Below are positions 12,326 through 23,816 of a stretch of 64,000 nucleotides of DNA, piece after piece. The position numbers and the translations under genes were made by a program. Each line of letters starts with the position of its first letter. Within the stretch, counting starts at the first letter, position 1. Below the pieces are notes generated by a model, which saw only the letters and a program-made list of their open reading frames with translations, did no database searches and had not been told where the DNA came from. Origin of the DNA: Dysidea avara (lineage: Eukaryota > Porifera > Demospongiae > Dictyoceratida > Dysideidae); assembly GCF_963678975.1 (NCBI RefSeq), contig NC_089276.1:30062472-30126471 (forward strand), given 5' to 3'.

Positions 12326-12441
12326 CTATAAAGTATACAGACAATGTTATACTTTATCAGATTGAAATATTGATGTGTACATGTACAGTACAAACACACA
12401 CACATGCTTAGGTCACAAAGGCAATTACAAAATTAACTTAC

Positions 12442-12488
12442 AGTCGTCGTGCAGGTGACTTCCTCGGCATCAATGCACTTTTTTCGAC
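12442..12488 (-). CDS. Short basic linker exon
   Basis: This 47-bp exon (phase 0 in, phase 2 out) lies between GCAACAG and GTAAGTT. It encodes a basic stretch containing MPRKSPARR. Because it begins with an acceptor, at least one exon must lie upstream, either the TKL kinase exon ending at 14048 (also phase 0) or an untranslated exon. In the second case the Met in this exon could be the start. Confidence 0.55.
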
Positions 12489-12903
12489 CTGTTGCTATAT
12501 GATTGATACATTGTACATAACGTAAAGTACATGATGCATTAGATGCAGTGCTTTTACAATAAGTACATGCACCCTTCTTTGAAAACCAATACACTGATTT
12601 TATTTATAATACACTAAATATAACCATTAAGCCACAAGGTTTGCATGGTGTTTTATCATAATACCACATATGGTAAACCACAGTCTATTTACATATAACA
12701 CCCCTTTGAGAATAGTGCAATATGATAGTTACTACTATAAGTAGTACAACCGCAGGAAACTTTTACACAACTTATAGCTTCATTTTTTACAGAATGTAAA
12801 ACTATTCTTATTTGACAGATACAACTGTACCCTGTAACTGTATATTACTGATGTAAACCTTTTCAAACACATGCTCCTTCTGAGTGCTACACCCTATACT
12901 CAC

Positions 12904-12936
12904 CACCCTTCTGGGAAACGCTTGACAGTAGGATTT
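12904..12936 (-). CDS. Candidate 33-bp micro-exon
   Basis: An acceptor (CATTTTAG) and a strong donor (GTGAGTAT) bracket exactly 33 bases on the minus strand. Its length divisible by three means it can be included or skipped between the phase-0 exons at 14048 and 12488 without changing frame. In phase 0 it reads as an 11-residue basic peptide. There is no similarity evidence, so it could be a chance splice-site pair. Confidence 0.3.
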
Positions 12937-13222
12937 CTAAAATGATGAATGTCTAAGGAAATTTTAGAATGCCAACCACAATTTTGTTTTTGTTCTCCTG
13001 AGAACATTTTTAGTATGACTTCTCTGCATAGCAGTTCCAGTACCACCCTGCATCACTGGTTGACAATGAAACAGGCATTACTGAAAGTCAATCAACATCT
13101 TGCAAGCACCTTTTTCCATGTCAGTGTGTTATATGAATAGTTCTATTGTAACTTTGTATATTTTAAATAGTGCCGAAACAATTATTCGGTCATTTGACTA
13201 TTTGGTTGGCATGACTATAACT

Positions 13223-13225
<3 letters not shown>

Positions 13226-13283
<58 letters not shown>

Positions 13284-13288
13284 ACACA
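13226..13288. repeat. (CA)n microsatellite
   Basis: About 30 CA dinucleotides with a single TA interruption. It sits in the minus-strand interval between the kinase exon and the linker exons, otherwise featureless from 12.94 to 14.05 kb. Confidence 0.95.
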
Positions 13289-14047
13289 ATTCTTCATCCA
13301 CATTTCTCAGATACACATGAAGCCAACTTTGATGCTTTAGATAGTAGAAAAAGTGGCAGGTGCCTGTAGAAAAAGTGGCAGATGCCTGTAGAAAAAGTTC
13401 TAGTTTAGAAGCAATACAAAGATTTTTCACTTACTCCCTAACAAAGGTTTCAGTGCTTATTCAATAGAACCACTTCCTTAATAGTTGAATATTTGATCAT
13501 TTTATTACGAATAGTAAAAATTACTATTTGTTTCAGCACTAATTTTAAACCTGTTCTTTATGTAAGATGTTGCCGGTTAACATGATTTTTTATCAAGTGG
13601 TTACAGTATTAATAGAAAACTGGCTAGCAATAGTAAAAAACTTTGTGTGGCTTTGTGGACTGATTGTTTACGAGTGAAATAATAATACGGACACAGTGAT
13701 GATAAACAGTATTCTACCGTATCTGCTTTCAGCAATCACTGGGTGAAGTCTTCAAGTTGCAAATCTACTTTCTCTTGTGAGACAGCTTGAATAAATAATT
13801 CATCAGGAAATCAAACTGGAAGTTTGTGCGACACTGCACTCATGCATTTGTTCACGTGGTACAGTTCATTACGCTAGTTCATTACGCTAGTCTGCATTAA
13901 TTATAAGGCCACCAAAACAACTGCAAAGAGCACATTTTGGCAAGGCACAGTACCGTATAGAAACCTTTACAGTCATGTATGATAGAATTTGTCAAATAAA
14001 TAGCAATTGTAAAGAAAGCATTATATATTACACAAAGCTAGACTAAC

Positions 14048-14959
14048 CTTAAGTAACTCAAGCTCTTTAACAATCACAACAATAGTAGGACGTCTCACTG
14101 CTTTATTGTCCAAGCAAGAAGTGGCTTGTGCTTTCAATTGCTTCGTTTCACCAGTCATCTTATCTAGGAATTTCTTCCGCCGCTCAACCTCAGTTAAAGC
14201 AATGAGTTTATCAGTGACAGGATCCATTATAGTAGGCTGGGTTGGTGTGGGCCATGTGTGAATGGCTACAAACAAGATGATCCCTCCAAAGGAAAACACA
14301 TCCAGTGAAGTATCATAGATGGGATTGTCTGATAACACTTCAGGTGGCATGAAATCTGCTGTTCCTGGTGCTTTGGTCAGTCTCTGTAATTTTTTAACAT
14401 TGGGATTAATAGATTTAGCCACGCCCATATCTGCAAGTTTTGCAACCCACAAGCAATCCACAGCAGAAGATGCTGGTAGCTGTTTTAACAGAATGTTATT
14501 AGGGGACAAGTCACGGTGAATCACAGGAGGATTTAGGGTGTGCAGATAGCAGAGCCCTCTAGCCACATCAAGCAAAATGCCAATCTTTTCTTTCATAAGT
14601 ACCTTTTTATTCTGTTCAATATGTTTGGTCAAGCTCTCATCCATCAACTCCATGATCATCACAGGTATGCCTGACTGGTCTGGATAGTGAACACCAAAGA
14701 GAGTTACGATATTCGGGTGGGATAATACGCTGCATTGATAACACTCGCGAATAAAGCTGTTCTTCATTGCTTCCTTTTCTTCAGGTTCCACCCCGTCATC
14801 AACAAGTATAGAGTGGATCTTCTTGGCAGCACACACCACCCCGCAGTACTTCACAGTGTAAACGATTCCATACGCTCCTCGTCCTAACTCGCTATACTCA
14901 TGATCTACGTCAGTAAGCGTAATGGCTTTTAGCTTTTCGGTAACATTTGGTAGCGCCAT
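14048..14959 (-). CDS. TKL-type protein kinase domain exon (sponge-expanded family)
   Basis: This 304-codon open frame begins at the Met of MALPNVTEKL; an in-frame Met at 15034 is possible but the later one better fits the family start. It encodes a full kinase domain: glycine loop GRGAYG, ATP lysine in CAAKKI, HRDLSPNNIL, the metal loop DMG (Leu/Met instead of Phe is common in this family), PGTADFMPPEV, and DVFSFG. It looks catalytically competent. After ELELLK there is a GTTAGT donor in phase 0; unspliced, the frame stops at 14021. The donor suggests a C-terminal extension, possibly the SH2-SH2-TK exons farther left. A separate gene is the alternative. Substrates are unknown. Confidence 0.8.
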
Positions 14960-15034
14960 TATCAACTGCGCAAATACGCCTATTAACCAAACGCGCGGAC
15001 CAAACTGGTGAAACGGTGCCTCCCTATTGATCAC

Positions 15035-17147
15035 GTGATTAGTTCAATGAGAAGGCTGCGTGATAATCATTTGGCATTTACACTTTTTCATATCTTTCAT
15101 GTATAGCCATACTATGTTTTAGAGTGATGAAACGTTTAATTGCAATCTGTGATTGCATCTAGCTGCTTACTAGTCTGGGCGTGGCTAGTATGACTGTTAA
15201 GCGCTTGCGCGTAATGTCTGGACTTTGAGGGACAATGCCGGAAACATGCTTCGGTCATTTTCTTCCCTCGTCAAGGCCCTCCTTTTTGTCATTATTGTCC
15301 GTGCAGCCGCTGTAATGCAATAGGTACAGATACCTTACTGAATAGCTAGCTACATTATACTTGAAAAGTTTTTAGCTAGTCCACTGGTAGCTAACACGTG
15401 TAACTTAGTCTTAGCTACATTTACAACGGTAGCTATATTTCGATTTATTAAAGCTTTGCAGCACAAGTGTTGAAGGTCATATATGACCTGCCACGTTGCG
15501 CATGCTAACAATCTTGTAAGCTATTTTGTAATTTTTTGTCCATTAGCTACATGACAAAATGTGAAATGAGCTATACAGCAGCATAAGACAAATCCTAGTG
15601 CTATAGTTATTAGCATTGTGGCCAAGCTTGGTTGTTTCTAAAATCACAACTGAGGCAGGTGCTAACCCTGTTTCTATGACGTCATTACGGATCAGATGCT
15701 CACGTGAATTATCAACAAAGAAATAATTTGAAGTTTATATTGCCATCAATTTAGAGTAGCACGATGTTTTAGAGAACTGTTGCCATAAACTGTGGTCAGG
15801 ATAGTGATCTGTCGTCTGTCCTTTAGCTATGTCAGGTACGTACAACAGTGTGTAGTTGCTTAAATGCATGATTCAGTTATAGCTACAGACCTTGCAATTC
15901 AGTGCCAATACTTTCGTTTAATGCTATAGGTCCAACTTGTCTAATGACATATCTGCTGATGTTGGTAATACTTTCATTTCATCCGGAAACCTCTTGCCCA
16001 TGCAGACACCTGCTTGTTTACTCTAAAGCTACTGCATAATATTATGAAGTTGTGGTATATATGAGATTAAGCAAATCTTTGGAAGGCTGCAATTGTAGAA
16101 TGCAGCCTTCCGCCAGACAGGCTAGCACTTGAAGCAGAATCTTCTACAACCTTAATTATTAGCCAGATATTTAGTTATCCTTTTGAATCGGCATAAGTCT
16201 AAGAATCAACACCCATGCATGGTAGTGAATCACTCGGTCAGTAAAAATGCACGCCTTATAAACAAGCATAGCTACTTAATCTGGTGTAGCTGACTCATGC
16301 ATGGGTTGGCTATCCGCCGCCGCCGCCTATGCCAGACTAGTTACTACTGTTATTTACATGTAGCTCTGGTTTTGCAATTGTCCCCACAGTTTGCATTATA
16401 TATCTTTTCAATTTTATGTATAATTATAGTACCATCTCAGCTCATGAACATAACACAAGCTTTGAACTCAATAAGAGACAAGCAATTCCAGTATCTATAG
16501 CTATAACATTACTCACTGGAAATAAATCAACACTGTGAGACTTGGACAATTCTTGTCTGTGCGTCACACACTGTATAGGTCTTTGTTAAGCCAGGATGTA
16601 ATATGGTGCATGCACCATCTCAGTTGTCTGTAAAAGAAGTCCAGCAGCTGAAATAGCTCACAGCCCGAATACTACATGTATTTTGTGTAAGTGTTGCATC
16701 ATTAATGATTCTGTGAGGATTTTTTATGGATATAGACAACAAGCTTGGCTTGTTACACGTTTACAAATGTTATATACGGCATGTTATTGAAAAGTTTCAG
16801 CTGCAGCAGAGTGTCTACTTTAACCAGTTGTTAAACGTGACAGGGAAGCACTCACAATCTCACATATCCAATATGCCACAATCATTCTTCATGTGATGTT
16901 TACAATAAAGTGTCTAGGATAGGAATACTGCATGATGGAATGGAAATATATAGATAGCCAGTAAATTGACATGGACAACTTAAAAGGTAATGTAGCTGTC
17001 AAAAGACTCTGATGAACAGACAAAATTTTAATACAATTTTAACAGCAAGCTACAAGCATGCTAAGTGAACTTGAATGCGATAATGAAAAAGCTTAATACA
17101 ATAACAACCTAGGTTATGAAAAGAAAATATAGTTTTGTTAATTTCAG
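15035..17147. other. Non-coding stretch upstream of the TKL kinase gene
   Basis: No convincing gene was seen. The kinase promoter should lie at its left side; CACGTG-type E-boxes occur near 15033, 15393 and 15690. A short frame near 15249 resembles a signal peptide but cannot be connected to an exon. Confidence 0.4.
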
Positions 17148-17363
17148 ATTGAAGATAAAGAATATCCACTATTATTTACAGTAACAATCATTAACATAAT
17201 AAATGGATATGTGGCACTAAAGCAGAATGTGGTACTGAAAATGTACAGCACTGAAAATGTACAGCACTCAATAGGACATGACTTAGACTTTGTACAAGGT
17301 TGTGGTACATCTGTAGAGAATTCTGTACATAGTACACCATCAAACACTAATGACAGATCATAG
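17148..17363 (+). CDS. Possible terminal exon of an unknown plus-strand gene
   Basis: After a good acceptor (GTTAATTTCAG) the plus strand stays open for 71 codons to TAG. The frame starts IEDKEYPLLF, contains a hydrophobic stretch and ends Ser/Asn-rich (STPSNTNDRS). There is no internal start before residue 32, which is why simple ORF calling misses it. I do not recognise the protein and could not place its upstream exons in 15.3-17.1 kb. An antisense frame of 67 codons exists but has no splice support. 17364-18186 shows nothing. Confidence 0.3.
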   Translation: MEDKEYPLLFTVTIINIINGYVALKQNVVLKMYSTENVQHSIGHDLDFVQGCGTSVENSVHSTPSNTNDRS

Positions 17364-18186
17364 TGTTATGGAGTAACAGCACTAATACATACATAATATA
17401 GATGGGTATTCCTCTTGAGTCTTGAGCTTTCAATACTGCTATAGTTTTTGGCACCAGATTCATCTACTGATTCGCCTACATTCTAATGCATCATTAGCAG
17501 ACAATCATGTTTTGACAAATAACCTTAATAGGGATTGTGATATTGGTGTGTCATGAGAGTGCCTTGATTAGGCATGCACCGGCAAAAACCAATTATTTAT
17601 GACCAGTGGTTGCACTAATTATTAGCAAACCTTGCTTTGAGTAGATTTATCTGTTCCTTGCTGACAGTTTCATTAAGATTTATTAAGATGCTATAAAAGA
17701 CAACTTGGTCATGACGAACTTGACTTGGCAACATCTAATAATTGAAGAAAAAATTATTTACAATCTGTTACTGCATGTTGACAAGACACTGTTGCTCTTC
17801 ATAGATATCTTAATTCCAACACCATTCATGAAAAGAAACCATAAAGTGAAGACTTAGCTGCTATTTTTTTGTAATGAAATCACCAGCTGTGAGTACTTTA
17901 TGGTAAATACACAATTGGACACGACCATGAATACCTTTTTTTACTGTACGATAGGGTTGTCTTGAAATTTTTATCTGCATGGTCTTGACTTTAACAGTAC
18001 ACTGGCAACAATTTGTTTTTGCTGTCACTTTTGTTGAGGTTGACTGATTATTTGTGGCACTGTAATGGTTTCTTTTGTTTTCAATAAATTGATAGTTCAT
18101 TCACTGTACTCAAATAGATTTATCAAGTTGTGTAATTTACCAATCTCATGCATGTAGTATGTTTGTTTATATTTGTATAATTTATA

Positions 18187-18512
18187 TCTAATCCAAAACA
18201 GCCAAGCTGTAAAAAAAGAGTGCGGCCCTGAGAAAGGCTATGGTGAAAAAAGATGTGAAATCCAAGGTGGCGGCCAAGAAATGGCTGTGATGGTAGGTTA
18301 ATGGTAAAAATTTTAATAACGACAATTCAAGTGAATTTTGTGCCAAGACCAAGCAGCACCAAATTCACCTGAATTGTTGTTATTAAAATTTTTACCATTA
18401 ACCTACCATCACAGCCATTTCTTGGCCGCCACCTTGGATTTCACATCTTTTTTCACCATAGCCTTTCTCAGGGCCGCACTCTTTTTTTACAGCTTGGCTG
18501 TTTTGGATTAGA
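18187..18512. repeat. Composite repeat copy 2: 326-bp head palindrome
   Basis: Near-perfect inverted repeat from TCTAATCCAAAACAGCC to its complement, about 150 bp per arm, with a short loop near 18340-18355 (CCAAGACCAAGCAGCACC). Includes AAGGTGGCGGCCAAGAAATG in the left arm and its complement in the right. It is followed by an about 100-bp linker and then the minisatellite. Confidence 0.9.
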
Positions 18513-18619
18513 TTTCACTTCTTTTTGTATTTGTATACCCCAAAGCCAGCCTATGGCCGGCTTTAGGGCTTTTTAACCTGTCATTTTCTCTTTACTACAG
18601 GAAGAAGAAAAGATGAAGC

Positions 18620-21600
18620 AGGGTGATTTCTTTGTAGCTGACCTCTCTGCAAGGTGATCTTTCTAGCTGATCTCTCTACCGGATGACTTGTTTGTAGCTG
18701 AACTCTCTACAGGGTGATTTGTTTGTAGCTGAACTCTCTACAAGGTAATTTCTTCTAGCTGATCTTTCTACAGGGTGATTTGTTTGTAGCTGAATTTTCT
18801 ACAGGGCGATTTGTTTGCAGCTAAACTGCTGAACTCTCTACAATGTAACTTCTTCTAGCTGAACTCTCTACGGGTGGCTTGTTTCTAGCTGAACTCTCTA
18901 CAGGGTGATTTGTTTCTAGCTGAACTCTCTACAAGGTAACTTCTTCTAGCTGATCTTTCTACAGGGTGATTTGTTTGTAATGCTCTACAGGGCAATTTGT
19001 TTGCAGCTGAACTCTCTACATGGTAGTTACTTTGTAGCTGAATTCTCTACAATGTGACTTCTTCTAGCTGAACTCTCTACAGGGTGACTTGTTTCTAGCT
19101 GATCTCTCTACAGTGTAACTTGTTTATAGCTGAACTCTCTACAGGGTGATTTGTTTGTAACTGAATTCTCTACAAGGTAACTTCTTCTAGCTAATCTTTC
19201 TACAGGGTGATTTGTTTGTCTCTACAGGGCAATTAGTTTGCAGCTGAACTCTCTACATTGTAGTTTCTTTGTAGCTGAACTCTCTACAATGTAACTTCTT
19301 CTAGCTGAACTTTTTACAGGGTAACTTGTTTCTAGCTGAACTCTCTACAGGGTGATTTGTTTGTAGCTGAACTCTCTACAAGGTAACTTCTTCTAGATGA
19401 TCTTTCTACAGGATGATTTGTTTGTAGCTGAATTCTCTAAAGGGCAATTTGTTTGCAGCTGAACTCTCTACATGGTAGTTTCTTTGTAGCTGAACTCTCT
19501 ACAATGTAACTTCTTCTAGCTGAACTCTCTACAGGGTGACTTGTTTGTAGCTGAACCCTCTAGAGGGTGATTTGTTTGTAGCTGAACTCTGTACAAGGTA
19601 ACTTCTTCTAGCTGATCTTTGTACAGGGTGATTTGTTTGTAGCTAAATTCTCTACAGGGCAATTTGTTTGCAGCTGAACTCTCTATATGGTAGTTTCTTT
19701 GTAGCTGAACTCTCTACAATGTAACTTCTTCTAGCTGAACTCTCTACAGGGTGACTTGTTTCTAGCTGATCTTTCTACAGGGTGACTTGTTTCTAGCTGA
19801 ACTCTCTACAGGGTGACTTCTTCTAGCTGATCTTTCTACAAGGTGATTTGTCTGTAGCTGAATTCTCTACAGGGCAATTTGTTTGCTGCTGAACTCTCTA
19901 CATGGTAGTTTCTTTGTAGCTGAACTCTCTACAATGTAACTTCTTCTAGCTGAACTCTCTACAGGGTGACTTGTTTGTAGCTGAACTCTCTACAAGGTAA
20001 CTTCTTCTAGCTGATCTTTCTACAGGGTGATTTGTTTTGTAGCTGAATTCTCTACAGGGCGATTTGTTTGCTGATGAACTCTCTACATGGTAGTTTCTTT
20101 GTAGCTGAACTCTCTACAATGTAACTTCTTCTAGCTGAATTTTCTACAGGGTGACTTGTTTGTAGCTGAACCCTCTACAGGGTGACTTGTTTGTAGCTGA
20201 ACTCTCTACAAGGTAACTTCTTCTAGCTGAACTCTCTACAGGGTGACTTGTTTCTAGCTGATCTCTCTACAGGGTGACTTGTTTGTAGCTGAACTCTCTA
20301 CAGGGTGACTTGTTTCTAGCTGAATTCTCTACAAGGTAACTTCTTCTAGCTGATCTTCTATAGGGTGATTTGTTTGTAGCTGAATTCTCTACAGGGCGAT
20401 TTGTTTGCTGCTGAACTCTCTACATGGTAGTTTCTTTGTAGCTGAACTCTCTACAATGTAACTTCTTCTAGCTGAACTCTCTACGGGTGACTTGTTTCTA
20501 GCTGATCTCTCTACAGGGTGGCTTGTTTCTAGCTGAACTCTCTATAGGGTGATTTGTTTGTAGCTGAATTCTCTACAAGGTAACGTCTTCTAGCTGATCT
20601 TTCTACAGGGTGATTTTTTTGTCTCTACAGGGAAATTTTTTGCAGCTGAACTCTCTACATGGTAATTTCTTTGTAGCTGAACTCTCTACAATGTAACCTT
20701 TTCTAGCTGAATTCTCTACAGGGTGACTTGTTTGTAGCTGAACCCTCTACAGGGTGATTTGTTTGTAGCTGAACTCTCTACAAGGTAACTTCTTCAAGCT
20801 GATCTTTCTACAATGTAACTTCTTCTAGCTGAACTCTCTACAGGGTGACTTGTTTGTAGCTGAATTCTCTACAGGGTGATTTGTTTGTAGCTGAACTCTC
20901 TACAAGGTAACTTCTTCTAGCTGATCTTTCTACAGGGTGGTTTGTTTGTAGCTGAATTCTCTACAGGGCGATTTGTTTGCAGCTGAACTCTCTACATGGC
21001 AGTTTCTTTGTAGCTGAACTCTCTACAATGTAACTTCTTCTAGCTGAACTCTCTACAGGGTGACTTGTTTCTAGCTGATCTCTGTACAGGGTGACTTGTT
21101 CCTAGCTGAACTCTCTACAGGTGATTTGTTTGCATCTAAACTCTCTTACATGGTGGTTTCTTTGTAGCTTAACTCTCTACAAAGTGACTTCTTCTAGCTG
21201 ATCTATCTACAGGATGACTTGTTTCTAACTGAACTCTCTACAGTGTTATCTGTTCATAGCGGAACTTTCTACTGGGTGATTTGTTTGCAGCTAAACTCTT
21301 TGCATGATTGTTTTTTTGTAATTGAACTCTCTACAATGTGACTTCTTCTAGCTGATCTCTCTACAGGATGACTTGTTTCTAACTGAACTCTCTATAGTGT
21401 TATCTGTTCATGCGGAACTTTCTACTGGGTGATTTATTTGCAGCTAAACTCTTTGCATGATTGTTTCTTTGTAACTGAACTCTCTACAAGGTAACTTCTT
21501 CTAGCTGATCTCTCTACAGGGCAATTTGTTTGTAGCTGAATTCTCTACAGGGTGATTTATTTGAGCTGAACTCTCTACATGATGGCTTCTTTGTAGCTGA

Positions 21601-21690
21601 ACTCTCTATTAGGTACCTTCTTCTAGCTGATCTGACTACAGGGTGACTTGTTTGTAGCTGAATTCCCTACAGAATAACTTGCAATGTAAT
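18620..21690 (+). repeat. Composite repeat copy 2: 31-bp minisatellite array (about 99 units)
   Basis: Tandem units of about 31 bp with consensus AGCTGAACTCTCTACAGGGT plus GACTTGTTTGT. Variants (CAAGGTAACTTCTTCT, CATGGTAGTTTCTTTGT, CAGGGCAATTTGTTTGC) recur in a fixed order, so a higher-order repeat of several units is present. The units are contiguous, with no unique spacers. No coding potential is inferred. Confidence 0.95.
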
Positions 21691-21734
21691 ATAACTGTGT
21701 AAATTATACATGCAGCTGAATGCTTTATTAGGGT

Positions 21735-22547
21735 GACTGTTATATTAGAGTATCTCGATCTCGCATTTGCTGCACGTAGTTTCCTTTCGAATCATAACTC
21801 AGTGATTTGTAATCCGATTCTTCTGTACTACTGCAAGAACTTTCTATGATGATTATTCCAGCTACATACTGATTTTCAGCTAGTTGCTCTAAGCGGTTTG
21901 CCTGGTAGACACGAAAACTAATAGTTTTTTTATTCATAAAAATCGATCGCGTAATTTTGACACAGGTTGGGTTTTGTGTCATATCTCCATGGTCTTTAAC
22001 CCGATTCTTTTCAAACTACAAAAAGGCACTCCTACGATGGTTGCTCCATCTACATATCAATTTTCAACTGATTCCTCCAAGGGGTTTACCCTGTAGGCGT
22101 GACAGACCTTCGACCTTCTTTTACGCAAATAATCAGTAATAACTCCGTGAATGTTCATCGGATTCCTACCACAGTTGGTACGGAGATCCGTCTTAATGAG
22201 CCCTTTAAGTGTGCCAAATTTCAGCCCAATCCGAGCACGCATTCGTGTTTTATGGCGAATTTTGCGAAGTGTGCGAAATGAAGATGATGAAGAAGAAAAA
22301 AACGAAGAAATTAAAACGAAATTTTGTTCGCTCGTATCTCGGAAATGGCTGGAGCGATTGTCTTCAAATTTGGTATGAAGACTCCCCTAACTGGGCGACA
22401 CGTCTCTAGCAAATTTGGTTCCAATCGGATAAGGGATCACAGAGCTACATAGGTGTGAAAATTGCGTTTTCTTTCTTCCTGTTAATATACTCACGGTATG
22501 GCGCGCCGGCTTCTTGGGCCGCACGACACACTATCGTGTGTCTTGAT
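21735..22547 (+). repeat. Composite repeat copy 2: 3' module with terminal hairpin
   Basis: Begins with the TTAGAGTATCTCGATCTCGC motif and runs about 0.8 kb to TTGGGCCGCACGACACAC-TATC-GTGTGTCTTGAT, a 7-bp stem hairpin. The same module is seen at 38020-38801 plus 40141-40174, and decayed at 5720-6315. Copies diverge right after TTGAT, which fixes the 3' end. Short frames inside are shadows. 22548-23487 shows no gene. Confidence 0.85.
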
Positions 22548-23487
22548 GATCAAGTGCTGAATCAAATATAGTTTGTGTGTCAGTATGTACACGCATGAAA
22601 GTGAAAGTGTTTCTGTTCTGCAACAGTTATTATACAGTTATACAACAGGCATGAGTGCTCTGCCTGATATAAATGCATGAGCCTGAGGGCCGTTAGGCCC
22701 TCAGGCGAGTGCGTTTATACAGGCAGAGCACAAGTCCACGTTGTATAACTGTTATGTACCACTCACCTAATAGGTGGAAAGATCCAATGCTGCAGCTACA
22801 TTTCTTAAATAAGGTAGAATGCCGATATTGATTGTTGAGCTCTAAAACTAACAACGTTGTTACGTATCAAGCATGGCCTTGACCATACAATCATACAGTA
22901 TGTATTCTTTTACTACAATTCCAAATAGTCCAGAATGGATAGCTATGTACATATGTACTACAGCAGAATTAAAAATATTTGCAGCAGACGCTACTGTACT
23001 TTTGCACACATATTTGTGTATAGCTATCTAAACGTATATCTGATTATGAGCATTGACTATCCACTTATACCCAGCAACATAAATTTAATGCTACCAAGAG
23101 TGTATACAGTATTATGAATTCTTGATTTAATTGAACATTGTACCCCTCTGGCCAGTAATAATACATCATTCTCTGATATACACTTGGGTAAGCAATTCAT
23201 CTGCATGTGTGGAATAAGAGTGATAATTATCATGTTTACAATAATGCTAATGCATGTTCAGTATATGCACAACTGTTTATTGACATAGTAAAAGTACATG
23301 ACTAGTGTGTCTGGAAAGAAACCTTTCACAACTGTGTATGCATATATTATTTTATTTTGAACCTTAATCTGATAATATAATATTACTTATATATGATGCA
23401 GTGCAAAATAATTTATTTAATCAGTGTAACAAGTAAATGTATGGGTTTTCTGACTGTTCTCAAAACAGTTCCTGAGTTGAAACTTCT

Positions 23488-23798
23488 ATGAGTAAACTAC
23501 GTCAAGCTGATCGGTGTGTTAAAAGTGCAAAGTGATAACATTTTTTCACATTTTGTGTCTACTGAGATTGTCACTTTGGAAGCTTACAATGACTGCACTG
23601 AAGCACTTCATTCTCCAACATCAAAAGCAAAATGGATTATATATAGACACAATTTTAAGCCATCTCGAGGCAGGATATTATGCTACATTTCATAAGATAC
23701 TGCTGAAAATGAAAGAATATGGTGACCTGGTGTGTGTAAAATGTTTTCGAGTGAACTTGAAAAGGGCCTCACTGATTTGAAAAAGATTGCTTTATTAG
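23488..23798 (+). pseudogene. Pseudogene exon 1 (kelch/coiled-coil family)
   Basis: ATG at 23488 opens MSKLRQADRCVKSAK, then one extra T near 23533 shifts frame to DNIFSHFVSTEIVTLEAYND. The frame carries TAA at 23693 and TGA at 23723, then KMFSSELEKGLTDLKKIALL and a GTATGG donor in phase 1. The stops fit single C-to-T changes of CAA and CGA. The protein region is not recognised. The following intron holds the element at 23817-24631. Confidence 0.55.
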
Positions 23799-23816
23799 GT
23801 ATGGATATATGCAGTC

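Noticed and set aside
15249..15326. Short plus-strand frame resembling a signal peptide (MLRSFSSLVKALLFVIIVRA)
   Set aside because: It ends at TAG after 25 codons; only a weak GTAATG donor could save it and no matching second exon was found.
18620..21690. Could the 31-bp tandem repeats be a CRISPR array?
   Set aside because: Units are contiguous with no unique spacers, vary in sequence, sit in eukaryotic-type DNA and have no cas genes nearby.
22057..22409. Cluster of overlapping 60-75-codon frames
   Set aside because: All lie in the composite 3' module, are not conserved in the 38-kb copy, and overlap one another in several frames.
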